64,000 bases of DNA from the NCBI RefSeq assembly GCF_001612665.1, contig NZ_BDAX01000018.1, positions 1-64,000 of the forward strand, read 5' to 3'. Below the pieces are notes generated by a model. That model was given only the letters and a program-made list of their open reading frames with translations. It was not told where the DNA came from and searched no databases. Positions 26,374 through 34,806 of the stretch are shown piece by piece. This stretch comes from Nocardia alba NBRC 108234. GTDB lineage: Bacteria > Actinomycetota > Actinomycetes > Mycobacteriales > Mycobacteriaceae. Positions within the stretch are counted from its first letter, which is position 1, and every line of letters starts with the position of its first letter. The position numbers were made by a program, and so were the translations under genes.

Positions 26374-27512
26374 ACGGTGATTTCTCCGATCTGTACAGGA
26401 GCACGCAGTTCGCGACTCAGCCATGCCACCGACTCGAGGGTGAACGCTGCTGCCTCCGGCGAAGCCATGGCCGACACCGGGATCAGCATCGGGTGTTGCA
26501 GACCCGCCTCGACCAGCTCGCCTATTCGGTCGAGCACGGTCTGTCTGCTCCCGACGAGTGCCTGATCTGCCACGACCCCGTCCGGGATCACCGACATTGC
26601 CTGCTGGACGTCCTCGCGCGTGAGCATGTGCGGTAACAGATCCTTGAGCCCCTGGTAGCCAGTGCCGAAGGGGTGCTCGGCACCGTACGCGGCCCACGCG
26701 TCGGCTCCGGCGTGGAGAGCGAGAAACCGGATGGCGGTGGAGTCCAACAGCGCATGGGCTGCTTCATCGGTTTCGGCGACGACGATAGGCACCCCGCCGG
26801 AGGCGACGACCGCCGCCGGATCCCGGCCTGCGGTCTCGGCTGCCTGCCGCACGACCCGCAATCGGCGCGTGTACTCATCTGGCACCATCAGTTCCGCCGG
26901 CAGCCACCCATCCGCGTATCTGCCGGTCAGGGCGAGCATCCGGTCACGACTGCCGCCGACCCACAACCGTGGCTCGCGACCTGCCGGAGCCCGCAGTCCC
27001 ATCAATGCTTGATCCAGGGTGAAGTGTTCGCCTCGGAAATCGTGCGGGCCGGGACTTCCGAGCAGCATTCGCAGGATCTGCAGCGCCTCCTCCACCCGAT
27101 CGACTCGGCGATCGTGCGGTAGTCCGTAGGGTTGGAGGTTCTCCAACGCGCCTGCTCCGATGCCGAGCACCGGCGGGCGCTCGGTGAACTGCGCCAGCGT
27201 CAATGCCGTCTGCGCCAGAACCGCGGGGTGGCGTCGATTCGGGTCGGTGACACCGATAACAAGCTGGACCGGCCCCGCTTGTGGTGCGAAGTTGCCCAGC
27301 ACTGTGGCGAAGTCGAGGCATTGGTCCGGGGTCGGCGCCTGCGACGCCAGATAGGTGAAGTCGGTATCCCATGCTTGGCTGGGGAAGGCGTTGATCAAGT
27401 GGTCGAAGACCAGGAAGGCATCCAGGCCGTGCGTGCGAGCCAGGTCGAGCAAGCCACGCCCGCCGTCGACGGATCCGACGGCATCCCACACCAATCCGAC
27501 GTTCACTGTCAC
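26370..27512 (-). CDS. LLM-class flavin/F420-dependent oxidoreductase (operon gene 4)
   Basis: 380 residues from a GTG at 27512 with GAGGAG upstream; it overlaps the preceding stop (GTGA). The luciferase-like TIM barrel is shown by FLVFDHLINAFPSQAWDTDFTYLASQ, VLGIGAGALENLQPYGLP, PRLWVGGSRDRMLALTGRYADGWLP and RDPAAVVASGG. F420 is the common cofactor for such proteins in this group of organisms, but FMN cannot be excluded. It lies between two StyA-like oxygenases, in a unit of oxygenase-LLM-oxygenase. It might supply reduced flavin or process the epoxide product; this is inference. Confidence 0.86.
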   Translation of the reverse strand: MTVNVGLVWDAVGSVDGGRGLLDLARTHGLDAFLVFDHLINAFPSQAWDTDFTYLASQAPTPDQCLDFATVLGNFAPQAGPVQLVIGVTDPNRRHPAVLAQTALTLAQFTERPPVLGIGAGALENLQPYGLPHDRRVDRVEEALQILRMLLGSPGPHDFRGEHFTLDQALMGLRAPAGREPRLWVGGSRDRMLALTGRYADGWLPAELMVPDEYTRRLRVVRQAAETAGRDPAAVVASGGVPIVVAETDEAAHALLDSTAIRFLALHAGADAWAAYGAEHPFGTGYQGLKDLLPHMLTREDVQQAMSVIPDGVVADQALVGSRQTVLDRIGELVEAGLQHPMLIPVSAMASPEAAAFTLESVAWLSRELRAPVQIGEITV

Positions 27513-28753
27513 TGCTTGCTCCTCGTCGACTGAGCTGCTTCGATGAACGCCGCGGTGTGCTCGGGCATGCTGATGCTGTGCCACATCGCCGGTGGATCAT
27601 CCATATTCGCGATGAACGCGTCGGCGACGCGCTGGTCACTGGACGCGGCGGTGAGAAGTGAGAGGACCTGTGGCGCGGGAGCACCGAGAAACATGTTGGT
27701 CCAGTCGACGACCGGTTGCGCCGTCTCCCACAACTTTTCGGACAGCGCCATACAGAAGTTCGCGTCGAAGGCACCGCGGTGCGATGCCAGTGCTTGCGCG
27801 ACCTGAAAGGCTTGCGCCGAACCGAGATTGGCTCCCTGCGCGGTGAGCGGGTCGTTCACGATCCACGCGTCGCCGATCGCCAGGGCATGCCGGCCTTCGC
27901 CCATTTCGGCCCACCCGCGCCGGACCGTGGGCACCAACGCGCCCTGCGTGACATCGATCGGCCTGGTCAGACCGAACTCGGTGTCATCGACGCGCTCACG
28001 CAGTGACGGCGCATAGGTAGTGATGAGGTCGAGTACCCGCTTTGCGAACAGTTCGGGATCGTCGCGATGCTCGGGCCCAGTCACGGGCTGGAACGCCCCA
28101 CCGGGTACCGCCTCGATCAGCACAGCTGTTACTCGCCCGTCGAAAGAATGGAAGGTCGGCGCGTGGATCTCCCCGACCCCCGGGACCATGTTCATGCTCA
28201 TGCCAGGCGGTTCCGGCGGCGCGACGCCCTGGAACAGTCCGCCCACAAGAACTCTGGGCGCCGCCCGGAACGGCGAACGCGCCGGATCACGGGGAAACAC
28301 CTGCTGCAGCTCACCGCGCCCCGCCGCGACGATCAGCAGGTCGTGGTTCGCGGCGAGGTCGGCGAGATCGCGGCCGTCGACCGGTCGGCTCTGCACCACG
28401 GTCCCGCCGCGCCCGATCACCGATTCGAGCAGCCCGGCCAGATACATCCGGAAGTCGACGGAGCTGGCCGGTCGCGGCAACGCGCCCCGAAGGGCAAGTG
28501 ATTGTTCACCGTCGATTCGCATGTGCATCCACGCGTTGTCGAATTCGCTCGACGACCAATCAGTGATGCCGAGCGAATTTTCCCGTTCTCTGGTGGACCC
28601 GAAACGGGTGACAAAATTCAGCGGCGGGCCGCTTCGGATCTCGTCCGGATTCTGGCGTGCATACAGGGTCGCTTCGATTCCGAGTTGTTGCAGCCTGAGC
28701 ATGAGATGCAGACCGGATATGCCTGCCCCGACAATTCCGATAGACCTACCCAT
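27509..28753 (-). CDS. StyA-like FAD-dependent monooxygenase, copy 1 (operon gene 3)
   Basis: 414 residues with the same layout as the gene at 25153-26373: GIVGAGISGLHLMLRLQQLG (about residues 5-24), NFVTRFGSTRERENSLGI, LLIVAAGRGELQQVF, and ALAIGDAWIVNDPLTAQGANLG (about 292-313). It belongs to the styrene/indole monooxygenase oxygenase type. The two copies differ throughout, so the duplication is old and the substrates probably differ. It starts two bases downstream of the PvcB-like stop, and its own stop overlaps the LLM start. It needs an external FADH2 source. Confidence 0.88.
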   Translation of the reverse strand: MGRSIGIVGAGISGLHLMLRLQQLGIEATLYARQNPDEIRSGPPLNFVTRFGSTRERENSLGITDWSSSEFDNAWMHMRIDGEQSLALRGALPRPASSVDFRMYLAGLLESVIGRGGTVVQSRPVDGRDLADLAANHDLLIVAAGRGELQQVFPRDPARSPFRAAPRVLVGGLFQGVAPPEPPGMSMNMVPGVGEIHAPTFHSFDGRVTAVLIEAVPGGAFQPVTGPEHRDDPELFAKRVLDLITTYAPSLRERVDDTEFGLTRPIDVTQGALVPTVRRGWAEMGEGRHALAIGDAWIVNDPLTAQGANLGSAQAFQVAQALASHRGAFDANFCMALSEKLWETAQPVVDWTNMFLGAPAPQVLSLLTAASSDQRVADAFIANMDDPPAMWHSISMPEHTAAFIEAAQSTRSKQ

Positions 28754-28754
28754 A

Positions 28755-29537
28755 TCAGATCACTTCGACACGTTGCAGGTGCCGATTCGTCGGCCCACTG
28801 AACGCGTTTCGTCCGTGCACGAGCGAGAAGTTGTCGGCGATGAGGATATCGCCTTTCTGCCAGGCGTGGTCGTAGCAGTATTCGCGGCGGTGCAAGCGCT
28901 CGGACAGCTCCTTCACGAATAGCTCCTGCGCATCATTCTCGACACCGTCCACGGTGACCGAGACCGGGTTCTTATAGACATTCGGATCCAGCGGTTCAGC
29001 GAAACGAAGCACCGGAAGGGCGGTCGCCGGATGCTGTGAGACAAGGTGCTCGGTGACCTCGCCCCCGTAATGCGCCAGCTTTTCTGTCGAGTAGGTCAGG
29101 CTGATCTTCGACCACACGTTTCGAGTCGCCTCGTCGACATCTCGATACACGGCGGTGGTGTCGCAGAATACTGTTTCACCACCGGCATCCGGAGTCGCAT
29201 CCAGACACTGGAAGAAAAACCATCGTGGATCCGAATCCACGAAGGCGCCGTCCCAATGGAACGGCACATCGCCGCTTGCGAAGAGATAGTTCTTCGGGTC
29301 GTCCTGAACGACGAGGTCGACGACTTCGCCGACCTCCCATTCGAGCACATCGCCCCAACGTCGGCAGTAATCGGCGAATTCCTGTGTTTCCAGCAACGAG
29401 AAGCCGCGTAGCACCAGCACACGCGACTCCACGGCCCATCGGGCCAAGGTCTCGACCGGAATGTCGGAGATCTGCGCGTCACCGGATGCCTCGACCACGC
29501 GGCCGAATGGTCGCAGAGGGTTATGTGAGACCTTCAT
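28755..29537 (-). CDS. TauD-family Fe(II)/2-oxoglutarate oxygenase, PvcB-like (operon gene 2)
   Basis: 260 residues; the ATG at 29537 overlaps the isonitrile-synthase stop (ATGA) and has GGAGGA upstream. The iron facial triad is visible: HxD in VPFHWDGAFVD (about 90-100) and the distal His in DNFSLVHGRNAFSGPTNRHLQRV (about 237-258), whose Arg binds 2-oxoglutarate. Directly after a PvcA-type gene this is the PvcB position. PvcB-type enzymes act on the amino-acid-derived isonitrile, usually giving oxidative decarboxylation to a vinyl isonitrile, or in some cases a hydroxylated or saturated product. The exact outcome cannot be read from sequence. Confidence 0.9.
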   Translation of the reverse strand: MKVSHNPLRPFGRVVEASGDAQISDIPVETLARWAVESRVLVLRGFSLLETQEFADYCRRWGDVLEWEVGEVVDLVVQDDPKNYLFASGDVPFHWDGAFVDSDPRWFFFQCLDATPDAGGETVFCDTTAVYRDVDEATRNVWSKISLTYSTEKLAHYGGEVTEHLVSQHPATALPVLRFAEPLDPNVYKNPVSVTVDGVENDAQELFVKELSERLHRREYCYDHAWQKGDILIADNFSLVHGRNAFSGPTNRHLQRVEVI

Positions 29538-30511
29538 GCCGAAATTTCCTCCTTGGGATCCGCAGCGATCCGTGGTGCGACGAAATGACTCGGGCGGTTG
29601 TGCCGCGAGACCATGGTCGCCCCGAGTTCTTCTGCTTTCCAACGCTTTACGAGTCGGCGGTGGACGCCGTCGTCGAGCACGACACCGTGCCACGGGGTGA
29701 GCCAACTGTCGCTTGTTCCCACCAGATGCAGCCCGAACTTCTCCGAATGTGGCGGCTGCGGGTGAATCGACAACCGGAGTGCATCGGGGAAGTGTTCCGA
29801 TACCACGCGACTCCATGCATTACTACGCCGAATGGTCTGATAGGCGCTTGACTTCGATTGATTGCGAATCTTCGTTTTCGAGACATCGCCCTCGCACGCA
29901 CTCATCGCATCCTCGAACATGAAGCGATGAATACCATCGAAGAGCGCGCGCGTAGCAGCGTCGGTGCGAATGCTTTCCTTCAATTCTTCGAGCGAGTCTG
30001 AGTAGTCACACTCGAGCACGTCGCGCAGCTTCGGATAGTCCTTGCTACCAAAGGCATCGTCCAATCCGAACATGTCCAGCGACATCCACCCCGCGGCGGC
30101 GACAAGCTTCTCGATTTCATCGCGATATTCGGTCACAAGAATGTCGGATACACCGACCACGTCGCCGAATACATGACCGTCCGAACAAATAGTGATACGT
30201 GCTCCCGGCGAATAAAAGTGGCCGACGTAGTCACACAGCGACTGTAAGAATCCGAGTGCTATATTCTCCCCCAGATCCGGAGTCGATCCCAGCACCTTAC
30301 TCCGATTCGGCGACTTCGCCGGAAACGCTGGTATCACAAAATGAATGGGCTTGTCGCGACGGACGAAAGAATCAATCTTCGATTTGCGATTCTCGTAGGC
30401 TTCACCGATTCGATCCGTCGTTGTGGGAACCCCCTCGCCAGACTGATGGACACGTTGATATCGGTGTAAAAATTCCAGAACTTTGCGCGAAATGTCGGTC
30501 TCCACAGACAT
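29534..30511 (-). CDS. isonitrile (isocyanide) synthase, PvcA/IsnA family (operon gene 1)
   Basis: 325 residues from the ATG at 30511 (a GTG at 30523 is also in frame). The PvcA/DIT1 signature is unmistakable: HFVIPAFPAKSPNRSKVLG (about residues 57-75), TPDLGENIALGFLQSL, and ITICSDGHVFGDVVGVSD (about 106-123). The family converts the amino group of tyrosine or tryptophan to an isonitrile, using ribulose 5-phosphate as the one-carbon source. The preferred amino acid is not clear from the sequence. It opens the ten-gene operon and is divergent from a LysR regulator. Its codon use and GC are visibly lower than the neighbours (many A/T third positions), suggesting acquisition by transfer. Confidence 0.93.
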   Translation of the reverse strand: MSVETDISRKVLEFLHRYQRVHQSGEGVPTTTDRIGEAYENRKSKIDSFVRRDKPIHFVIPAFPAKSPNRSKVLGSTPDLGENIALGFLQSLCDYVGHFYSPGARITICSDGHVFGDVVGVSDILVTEYRDEIEKLVAAAGWMSLDMFGLDDAFGSKDYPKLRDVLECDYSDSLEELKESIRTDAATRALFDGIHRFMFEDAMSACEGDVSKTKIRNQSKSSAYQTIRRSNAWSRVVSEHFPDALRLSIHPQPPHSEKFGLHLVGTSDSWLTPWHGVVLDDGVHRRLVKRWKAEELGATMVSRHNRPSHFVAPRIAADPKEEISA

Positions 30512-30734
30512 GGCAGCAGCCACTCTCCAAACTCAAAATCCCCCCAGTACGCCGGGAGATACCTGTGATTCTCGGTCCCCGTTGACCCGATTCGAACCGC
30601 CTACCGCACAGCCTGCGTTCGATCCGGCGGTCGGTCGGCATCTCTTGATGTCCGACCTTCCGTATCAACAGCCTGCCAGGCGGGCACACCGACCAGCAAT
30701 GGCGCAACGATTAGAATCAGTGTAATTTGATAAT
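30512..30734. promoter_or_regulatory. isonitrile operon / lysR divergent promoter region
   Basis: 223 bp between divergent starts. The right end is AT-rich (30711-30745) and contains an imperfect dyad TTGATAAT-N6-ATTATTGA that overlaps the lysR start, a place where LysR proteins often bind to repress themselves. Activation of the isonitrile operon would need a site further left; none is certain. No Shine-Dalgarno is clear for lysR, so its message may be nearly leaderless. Confidence 0.45.
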
Positions 30735-31727
30735 GTGTCGATTATTGATCAATCCGAGCTCCGTCTGGCCAGCATCGACGATCCGACCGCTCATCAGCTG
30801 CGACTGCTGCTGACCCTCGCCGAGGAACTTCACTTCGGGCGCGCCGCGCGTCGGCTGTATCTGACCCAACCCGCCCTCAGCCAGCAGATCCGCTCCCTCG
30901 AGGAGCGCCTCGGCGTCGCGCTGTTCCACCGTTCCAGCCGCCGGGTCGAACTGACCGCCGCGGGGCGCGCTGTGTTGCCCGCAGCCCGCAGCGTGGTGAA
31001 TGCCGCCGATGAGCTGCGCAATATCGCACGTCGCATGACCGCCGGCTCCGAACGTCTTCGGCTCGGGGTGTGCGAGAGCTTCACCGCGCTGGATTCGACC
31101 CGCAGCATCATCGCGGCGCTGACCGAACTGCACCCCGATCTCGGTCCGGACGTTCGAGTGCTGGATCGATTCAGCGATCAACTCCTGGCCCTGCAATCGG
31201 GTGAGATCGATGCGGCCTTCGCTCACTTTCCGGTGCCCGACGACCTGCACTGCGAACCACTCGCTGTCGAACCACGTCTGGCGTGCATCGCGAGTTCCGA
31301 TCCGCTGACCGTGCGTTCGTCGCTGGAGCTGACCGATCTCGCCGAGCATCGGGTGATCAGCCTGGTATCACCGACGTTCCGAGCAGGCCACGACTTCTGG
31401 TCGGTGAATCCACGCCCGGACGGCTCCCAGGTCCGCTATGCCGCACACCCGGGCTCGAGCTTCGAGTCGGTGCTGTCCACCGTCTCGCTCGGCGGCACGG
31501 TCGCCTTCGTTCCAGCAGTCGCCGCCGATCTCTACCCCCGACCCGACCTGCGCTACCTCGACGTCGAAGACCTCACCGAATGCACCTTCGGCATCGCCTG
31601 GCACCCGGGCAATCCGGTGCCGGCGAAGTTGGCCATCCTGAAAGAGGTCGTCAACGATTATCGGCAGGGTCGCTCCACCCGAGCGGATGCAACCGAGCAG
31701 GCGAAGGTAGCTGCGGACACCACGTAA
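30735..31727 (+). CDS. LysR-family regulator of the isonitrile operon
   Basis: 330 residues from a GTG at 30735. Winged HTH at residues 16-80: LRLLLTLAEELHFGRAARRLYLTQPALSQQIRSLEERLGVALFHR, then the substrate-binding-protein-like effector domain from about 100 (LRLGVCESFTALDSTRSIIAALTELHPDLG). The divergent arrangement with a biosynthetic operon is the classic LysR set-up, in which the regulator activates its neighbour when a pathway intermediate binds. The effector is unknown. The link to the isonitrile operon rests on position alone. Confidence 0.88.
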   Translation: MSIIDQSELRLASIDDPTAHQLRLLLTLAEELHFGRAARRLYLTQPALSQQIRSLEERLGVALFHRSSRRVELTAAGRAVLPAARSVVNAADELRNIARRMTAGSERLRLGVCESFTALDSTRSIIAALTELHPDLGPDVRVLDRFSDQLLALQSGEIDAAFAHFPVPDDLHCEPLAVEPRLACIASSDPLTVRSSLELTDLAEHRVISLVSPTFRAGHDFWSVNPRPDGSQVRYAAHPGSSFESVLSTVSLGGTVAFVPAVAADLYPRPDLRYLDVEDLTECTFGIAWHPGNPVPAKLAILKEVVNDYRQGRSTRADATEQAKVAADTT

Positions 31728-31763
31728 TGTGTTGAGGTACAAGGCGTTTGATTGGGGGGATCC

Positions 31764-32798
31764 ATGCCACAACAGCAACAGCCAGCCCGGACGGAGCTGT
31801 CGTTGGCGCAGCGCTTCGCGAGTGCGCTGATCGATCTCGACGGAGTCGTCTATCACGGCACAACGCCCGTGGCCGGCGCCGTGGATGCGTTGACCTCAGC
31901 GCGCTCGGCCGGGCTCCGAACGTTGTTCCTGACCAACAACGCCTCCCGCACCCCGCACGAGGTCGCCGCACTGGTCACCGAACTCGGCCTGCCCACCGCT
32001 GAGCGCGACGTCGTGACGTCCGCCCACGCCGCAGCAGCGTTGGCAGCCCGGCGGATTCCCGGGGCACGAGCGCTGATGGTCGGCGGCGTAGCCATGAAGA
32101 CTGCGCTGTGGGAACACGGCCTGACACCGGTCCACAAGGCCGACGACGACCCCGATCTCGTCGTCCAGGGCTTCGCACCCGATGTCGATTGGCGCCAATT
32201 GGCCGAAGCGGCGTACGCGGTCGGGCGCGGCGTTCCGTGGATCGTCACCAACAGCGATATCGCGGTTCCCCGTGAAGGCGGAATCGCGCCCGGCAACGGC
32301 GCATTGGCCGAAGCGGTCCGGTTGGCCACCGGCGCAACTCCTGAATTTGCAGGCAAGCCCTACGAGCCGATCTACCAGGAAGCCTTGTCACGCACCAGCG
32401 GCCCCCACCTGGTAATCGGCGACTCCCTGGATACCGATATCGCCGGCGGCAATCGAATGGGGCTACCCAGCCTGCTCGTCCTGACGGGAATCACGACACT
32501 ACGTGACCTGCTGATCGCTCCGCCCTATCATCGCCCCACTTATCTCGGGCTCGACCTGCAGGAGCTATTTCACACCAGAGAATCTGTGACTCACGACGGG
32601 TATCGATGGATCTGCGCCGGGTGGACGGTATCGGCATCCAATCATGACCTGACTCTGCGACCACCGAGCAGCACCGTGCCGACCCGAACGCAGCTACTGG
32701 ACGCTGCTCGCACACTCTGCCATGCCGCCTGGGCCCGACCGGACCTCGAGACGAGCAAGGCGCTGGCCACTTGGCAGGATTGGTCCCGCCTCCACTGA
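31764..32798 (+). CDS. HAD-IIA family phosphatase
   Basis: 344 residues from the ATG at 31764 behind GGGGGG; an in-frame TTG at 31752 is less likely. HAD motif I ALIDLDGVVYHG (about residues 21-32), motif II FLTNNASRTP (about 56-65), motif III/IV GKPYEPIYQEALSRTSGPHLVIGDSLDTDIAGGNRMGLPSLLVLTG (about 197-242). This matches NagD/Rv1692-like glycerol-3-phosphate or sugar phosphatases. The C-terminal ~100 residues beyond the HAD core carry an extra domain like that of mycobacterial glycerol 3-phosphate phosphatase. It removes phosphate from small metabolites in the cytoplasm; natural substrate not proven. Confidence 0.87.
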   Translation: MPQQQQPARTELSLAQRFASALIDLDGVVYHGTTPVAGAVDALTSARSAGLRTLFLTNNASRTPHEVAALVTELGLPTAERDVVTSAHAAAALAARRIPGARALMVGGVAMKTALWEHGLTPVHKADDDPDLVVQGFAPDVDWRQLAEAAYAVGRGVPWIVTNSDIAVPREGGIAPGNGALAEAVRLATGATPEFAGKPYEPIYQEALSRTSGPHLVIGDSLDTDIAGGNRMGLPSLLVLTGITTLRDLLIAPPYHRPTYLGLDLQELFHTRESVTHDGYRWICAGWTVSASNHDLTLRPPSSTVPTRTQLLDAARTLCHAAWARPDLETSKALATWQDWSRLH

Positions 32799-33134
32799 AC
32801 TCGGACACCCCGAGGCCGATACGGAATCGGTACCGCCCGAACAAGTCGGCCGAGAGGGTCAATACGTTGAAAAGTGTTGTGCCGGGGGGCGGCTCGACCA
32901 CTACGCACATCAACTGTCCCAATGGATCTCGATCACGATCGGTTGATCAGGACCTGTCGACTCGGGTGCGCTTCGCTCCGCCTCCATCTGGAGTCGAGGA
33001 GGTCCGCGGTCGACTCAACAGCCAAGGCCGTACGCTTCCCGACCGCACGGGCCAACGTTCCCTCGACGCTGTAACGGATGCGGCCGCGGACATCCATGTC
33101 GATCTCGAGCACGCACTGTCGGAATCGGAGCCGG
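32799..33134. other. gene-free stretch between convergent genes
   Basis: 336 bp between two convergent genes. I see no gene or clear terminator in it. Confidence 0.35.
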
Positions 33135-33662
33135 TCAGGAAATCTTTGGCCGACCTCTAGCCACCCAGTCCTCGTGATCCACCGCACAATTGCCGTAGAC
33201 CCACGACCACTCGTGAACAGTTCGGCCTTCTGCCGCCCCCAGCACGAGCGACCCCACATCAAGAAAGGCAGGAGTGAACCGGTGACAAATCACCGGTTCG
33301 AATCCCCGACGGCAGAAAAGGACATCCGTGTCATCATCGGTGATACGGACATTCACCCAGCGGCCTCCGAAACCGCTTCTGATGAACGTCTCCCCGAGGA
33401 ATCTCTGAAAACGGTCAACGACTTCGGCATTACCGATTGCTAGCAACGTCTCAGCAGAGGAAAACCTGGCCATCAACGCCCGCTCAGCATGGTCCAGCCC
33501 AGCTGCGGTAAACGGCTCAGCAGGCATATCCGGCACATCCACAGCAAAAAAGGTCTCGAGCGCTGCATCCATTCCAGCCAACCACTGCAACAACTCTGGG
33601 ACACCTTGGTCCTTCTCACGCTGCCGAAGCCTGGCCCTACTCACCTTGCGAACGCGACCCAC
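33135..33662 (-). CDS. hypothetical protein
   Basis: 175 residues. Basic N-terminus (GRVRKVSRARLRQREK), then a mixed alpha/beta body with LQWLAGMDAALETFFAVDVPDM, WVNVRITDDDTDVLFCRRGFEPVICHRF and VHEWSWVYGNCAVDHEDWV. No motif that I recognise, no signal peptide, no membrane span. The coding call rests on length, an ATG start and sensible codon use. A perfect 10-bp inverted repeat (33276-33285 / 33290-33299) lies within it. Confidence 0.5.
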   Translation of the reverse strand: MGRVRKVSRARLRQREKDQGVPELLQWLAGMDAALETFFAVDVPDMPAEPFTAAGLDHAERALMARFSSAETLLAIGNAEVVDRFQRFLGETFIRSGFGGRWVNVRITDDDTDVLFCRRGFEPVICHRFTPAFLDVGSLVLGAAEGRTVHEWSWVYGNCAVDHEDWVARGRPKIS

Positions 33663-34035
33663 GCCGGTCCCCTATCTGTCACATCTAGGAACACAGAGTT
33701 GAACGGCTCGCAACCACGCGGAGTTGCTTCGATTCTCGCTCTGCCCCTGGTCAACTTGCGATGCCCTCCCAATCCACACCCCTCTCATATCATGTCGCTA
33801 TCATCGGCTACCGCACCTGATGCCGCCGCAGGAACTCACCGGCGTCAGTATCCCGCCGGATACCGGCAATGAACGCATCTAGGACGTCGTCGCCGACTGG
33901 TGCGCTATCCGTCTCAGCTGCGATTGCCGACCCTGTCGTGATCTGCTGCGCGCCAGAGCGATCGCGGCGGTCAACGGCGTCTTCGGTGGCGATCGCACCG
34001 GTCTTGACCGCAGTGTTCCCCAGATCGACCGCGTC
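33663..34035. other. gene-poor stretch with a possible gene remnant
   Basis: On the minus strand from about 34030 to 33809 there is an open stretch without a start that ends VGDDVLDAFIAGIRRDTDAGEFLRRHQV and stops at 33809-33811; it reads like the tail of a lost gene. I do not recognise the family, and nothing else is visible. Confidence 0.25.
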
Positions 34036-34746
34036 TCAGGGGCGAGCCTGCGAGGTGTTGCCCGCCAGGGCCTCGACGACCTTTCGCGCCGTGGCCTTGG
34101 CCGAGCCCGGGTTCTGGCCGGTGACGAGATTGCCGTCGCTGACGGTGAAGGACACGAACGGAAGCTTCGCCTTCTCGTAGAGCGCGCCGCGCTGCTTCGC
34201 GCGCTCCTCGGCGTTGTAGGGCACAAGCTTGTCGACGCGGGCGAGCACCTCCTCTCGCCACGCGAAGCCGGTCATTCGCTTGCCCGCGATGAGGTACGAG
34301 CCGTCGGAGAGCCGGGTGTTGAGCAGTCCGCAGTAACCGTGGCAGACCGAGGACACGACGCCACCGCGCTCGTAGATCTCGCGGATGATGCGCTGCAGGC
34401 TCTCGGAGTGGGGGAAGTCGTACATCACGGCGTGGCCGCCGGTGAAGTAGATGGCGTCGAAGTCGGCGGAGTCGATCTCCTCGGGGCTCTTCGTGGTCGC
34501 GAGGAGGGCCATCTTCGCCGGGTCGCAACGCCAGGCCTTGGCGGTCTTGTCGTAGTTGGGGAATTTCAACGCCCGCGGCTCGAGCGGCGCGGCGCCGCCG
34601 GCTGGGCTGACCAGGGCCTGCTCGAAACCCGCCTCGTCGAACACGTGCCAGGCGTGCGTGAGCTCGGAGAGCCACAGCCCAGTCGGGTGGGACGGGTCGT
34701 CGTAATGGCCGACGTTGGTGACGACGTGGAGAACACGCTTGGTCAT
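34036..34746 (-). CDS. DJ-1/PfpI (type 1 glutamine amidotransferase-like) protein
   Basis: 236 residues from the ATG at 34746 (GGAAG 8 bases upstream). The superfamily nucleophile elbow is VVSSVCHGYCGLLNT (Cys near residue 130), preceded by FDAIYFTGGHAVMYDFPHSESLQRIIREIYERGG, a layout typical of Hsp31/YajL-like glyoxalase-III or deglycase proteins. The trailing FVSFTVSDGNLVTGQNPGSAKATA is also conserved in the family. It probably handles reactive aldehydes such as methylglyoxal or acts as a chaperone. It follows an aldehyde dehydrogenase gene with a 60-bp gap, consistent with a role in aldehyde stress (inference). Confidence 0.88.
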   Translation of the reverse strand: MTKRVLHVVTNVGHYDDPSHPTGLWLSELTHAWHVFDEAGFEQALVSPAGGAAPLEPRALKFPNYDKTAKAWRCDPAKMALLATTKSPEEIDSADFDAIYFTGGHAVMYDFPHSESLQRIIREIYERGGVVSSVCHGYCGLLNTRLSDGSYLIAGKRMTGFAWREEVLARVDKLVPYNAEERAKQRGALYEKAKLPFVSFTVSDGNLVTGQNPGSAKATARKVVEALAGNTSQARP

Positions 34747-34806
34747 GGGCTGATCTTCCTTCACGCTGGGGCGGATGGTGAGGTGGTGGGCCGTCGTGTC
34801 TCGTGG

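Noticed and set aside
30744..30753. ATTGATCAAT palindrome as a LysR site
   Set aside because: It lies within the lysR coding sequence, is short, and encodes normal residues of the protein start; chance is more likely.
20865..31727. Isonitrile lipopeptide cluster (ScoE/INLP type)
   Set aside because: Those use an acyl-CoA-dependent thioesterase, an acyl-ACP ligase and an NRPS with a non-heme iron decarboxylase; none is present. The PvcA signature indicates an amino-acid isonitrile instead.
33250..33320. Possible tRNA near 33260-33320
   Set aside because: Only a T-loop-like string (GGTTCGAATCCCC) is present; no acceptor, D or anticodon arms fold.
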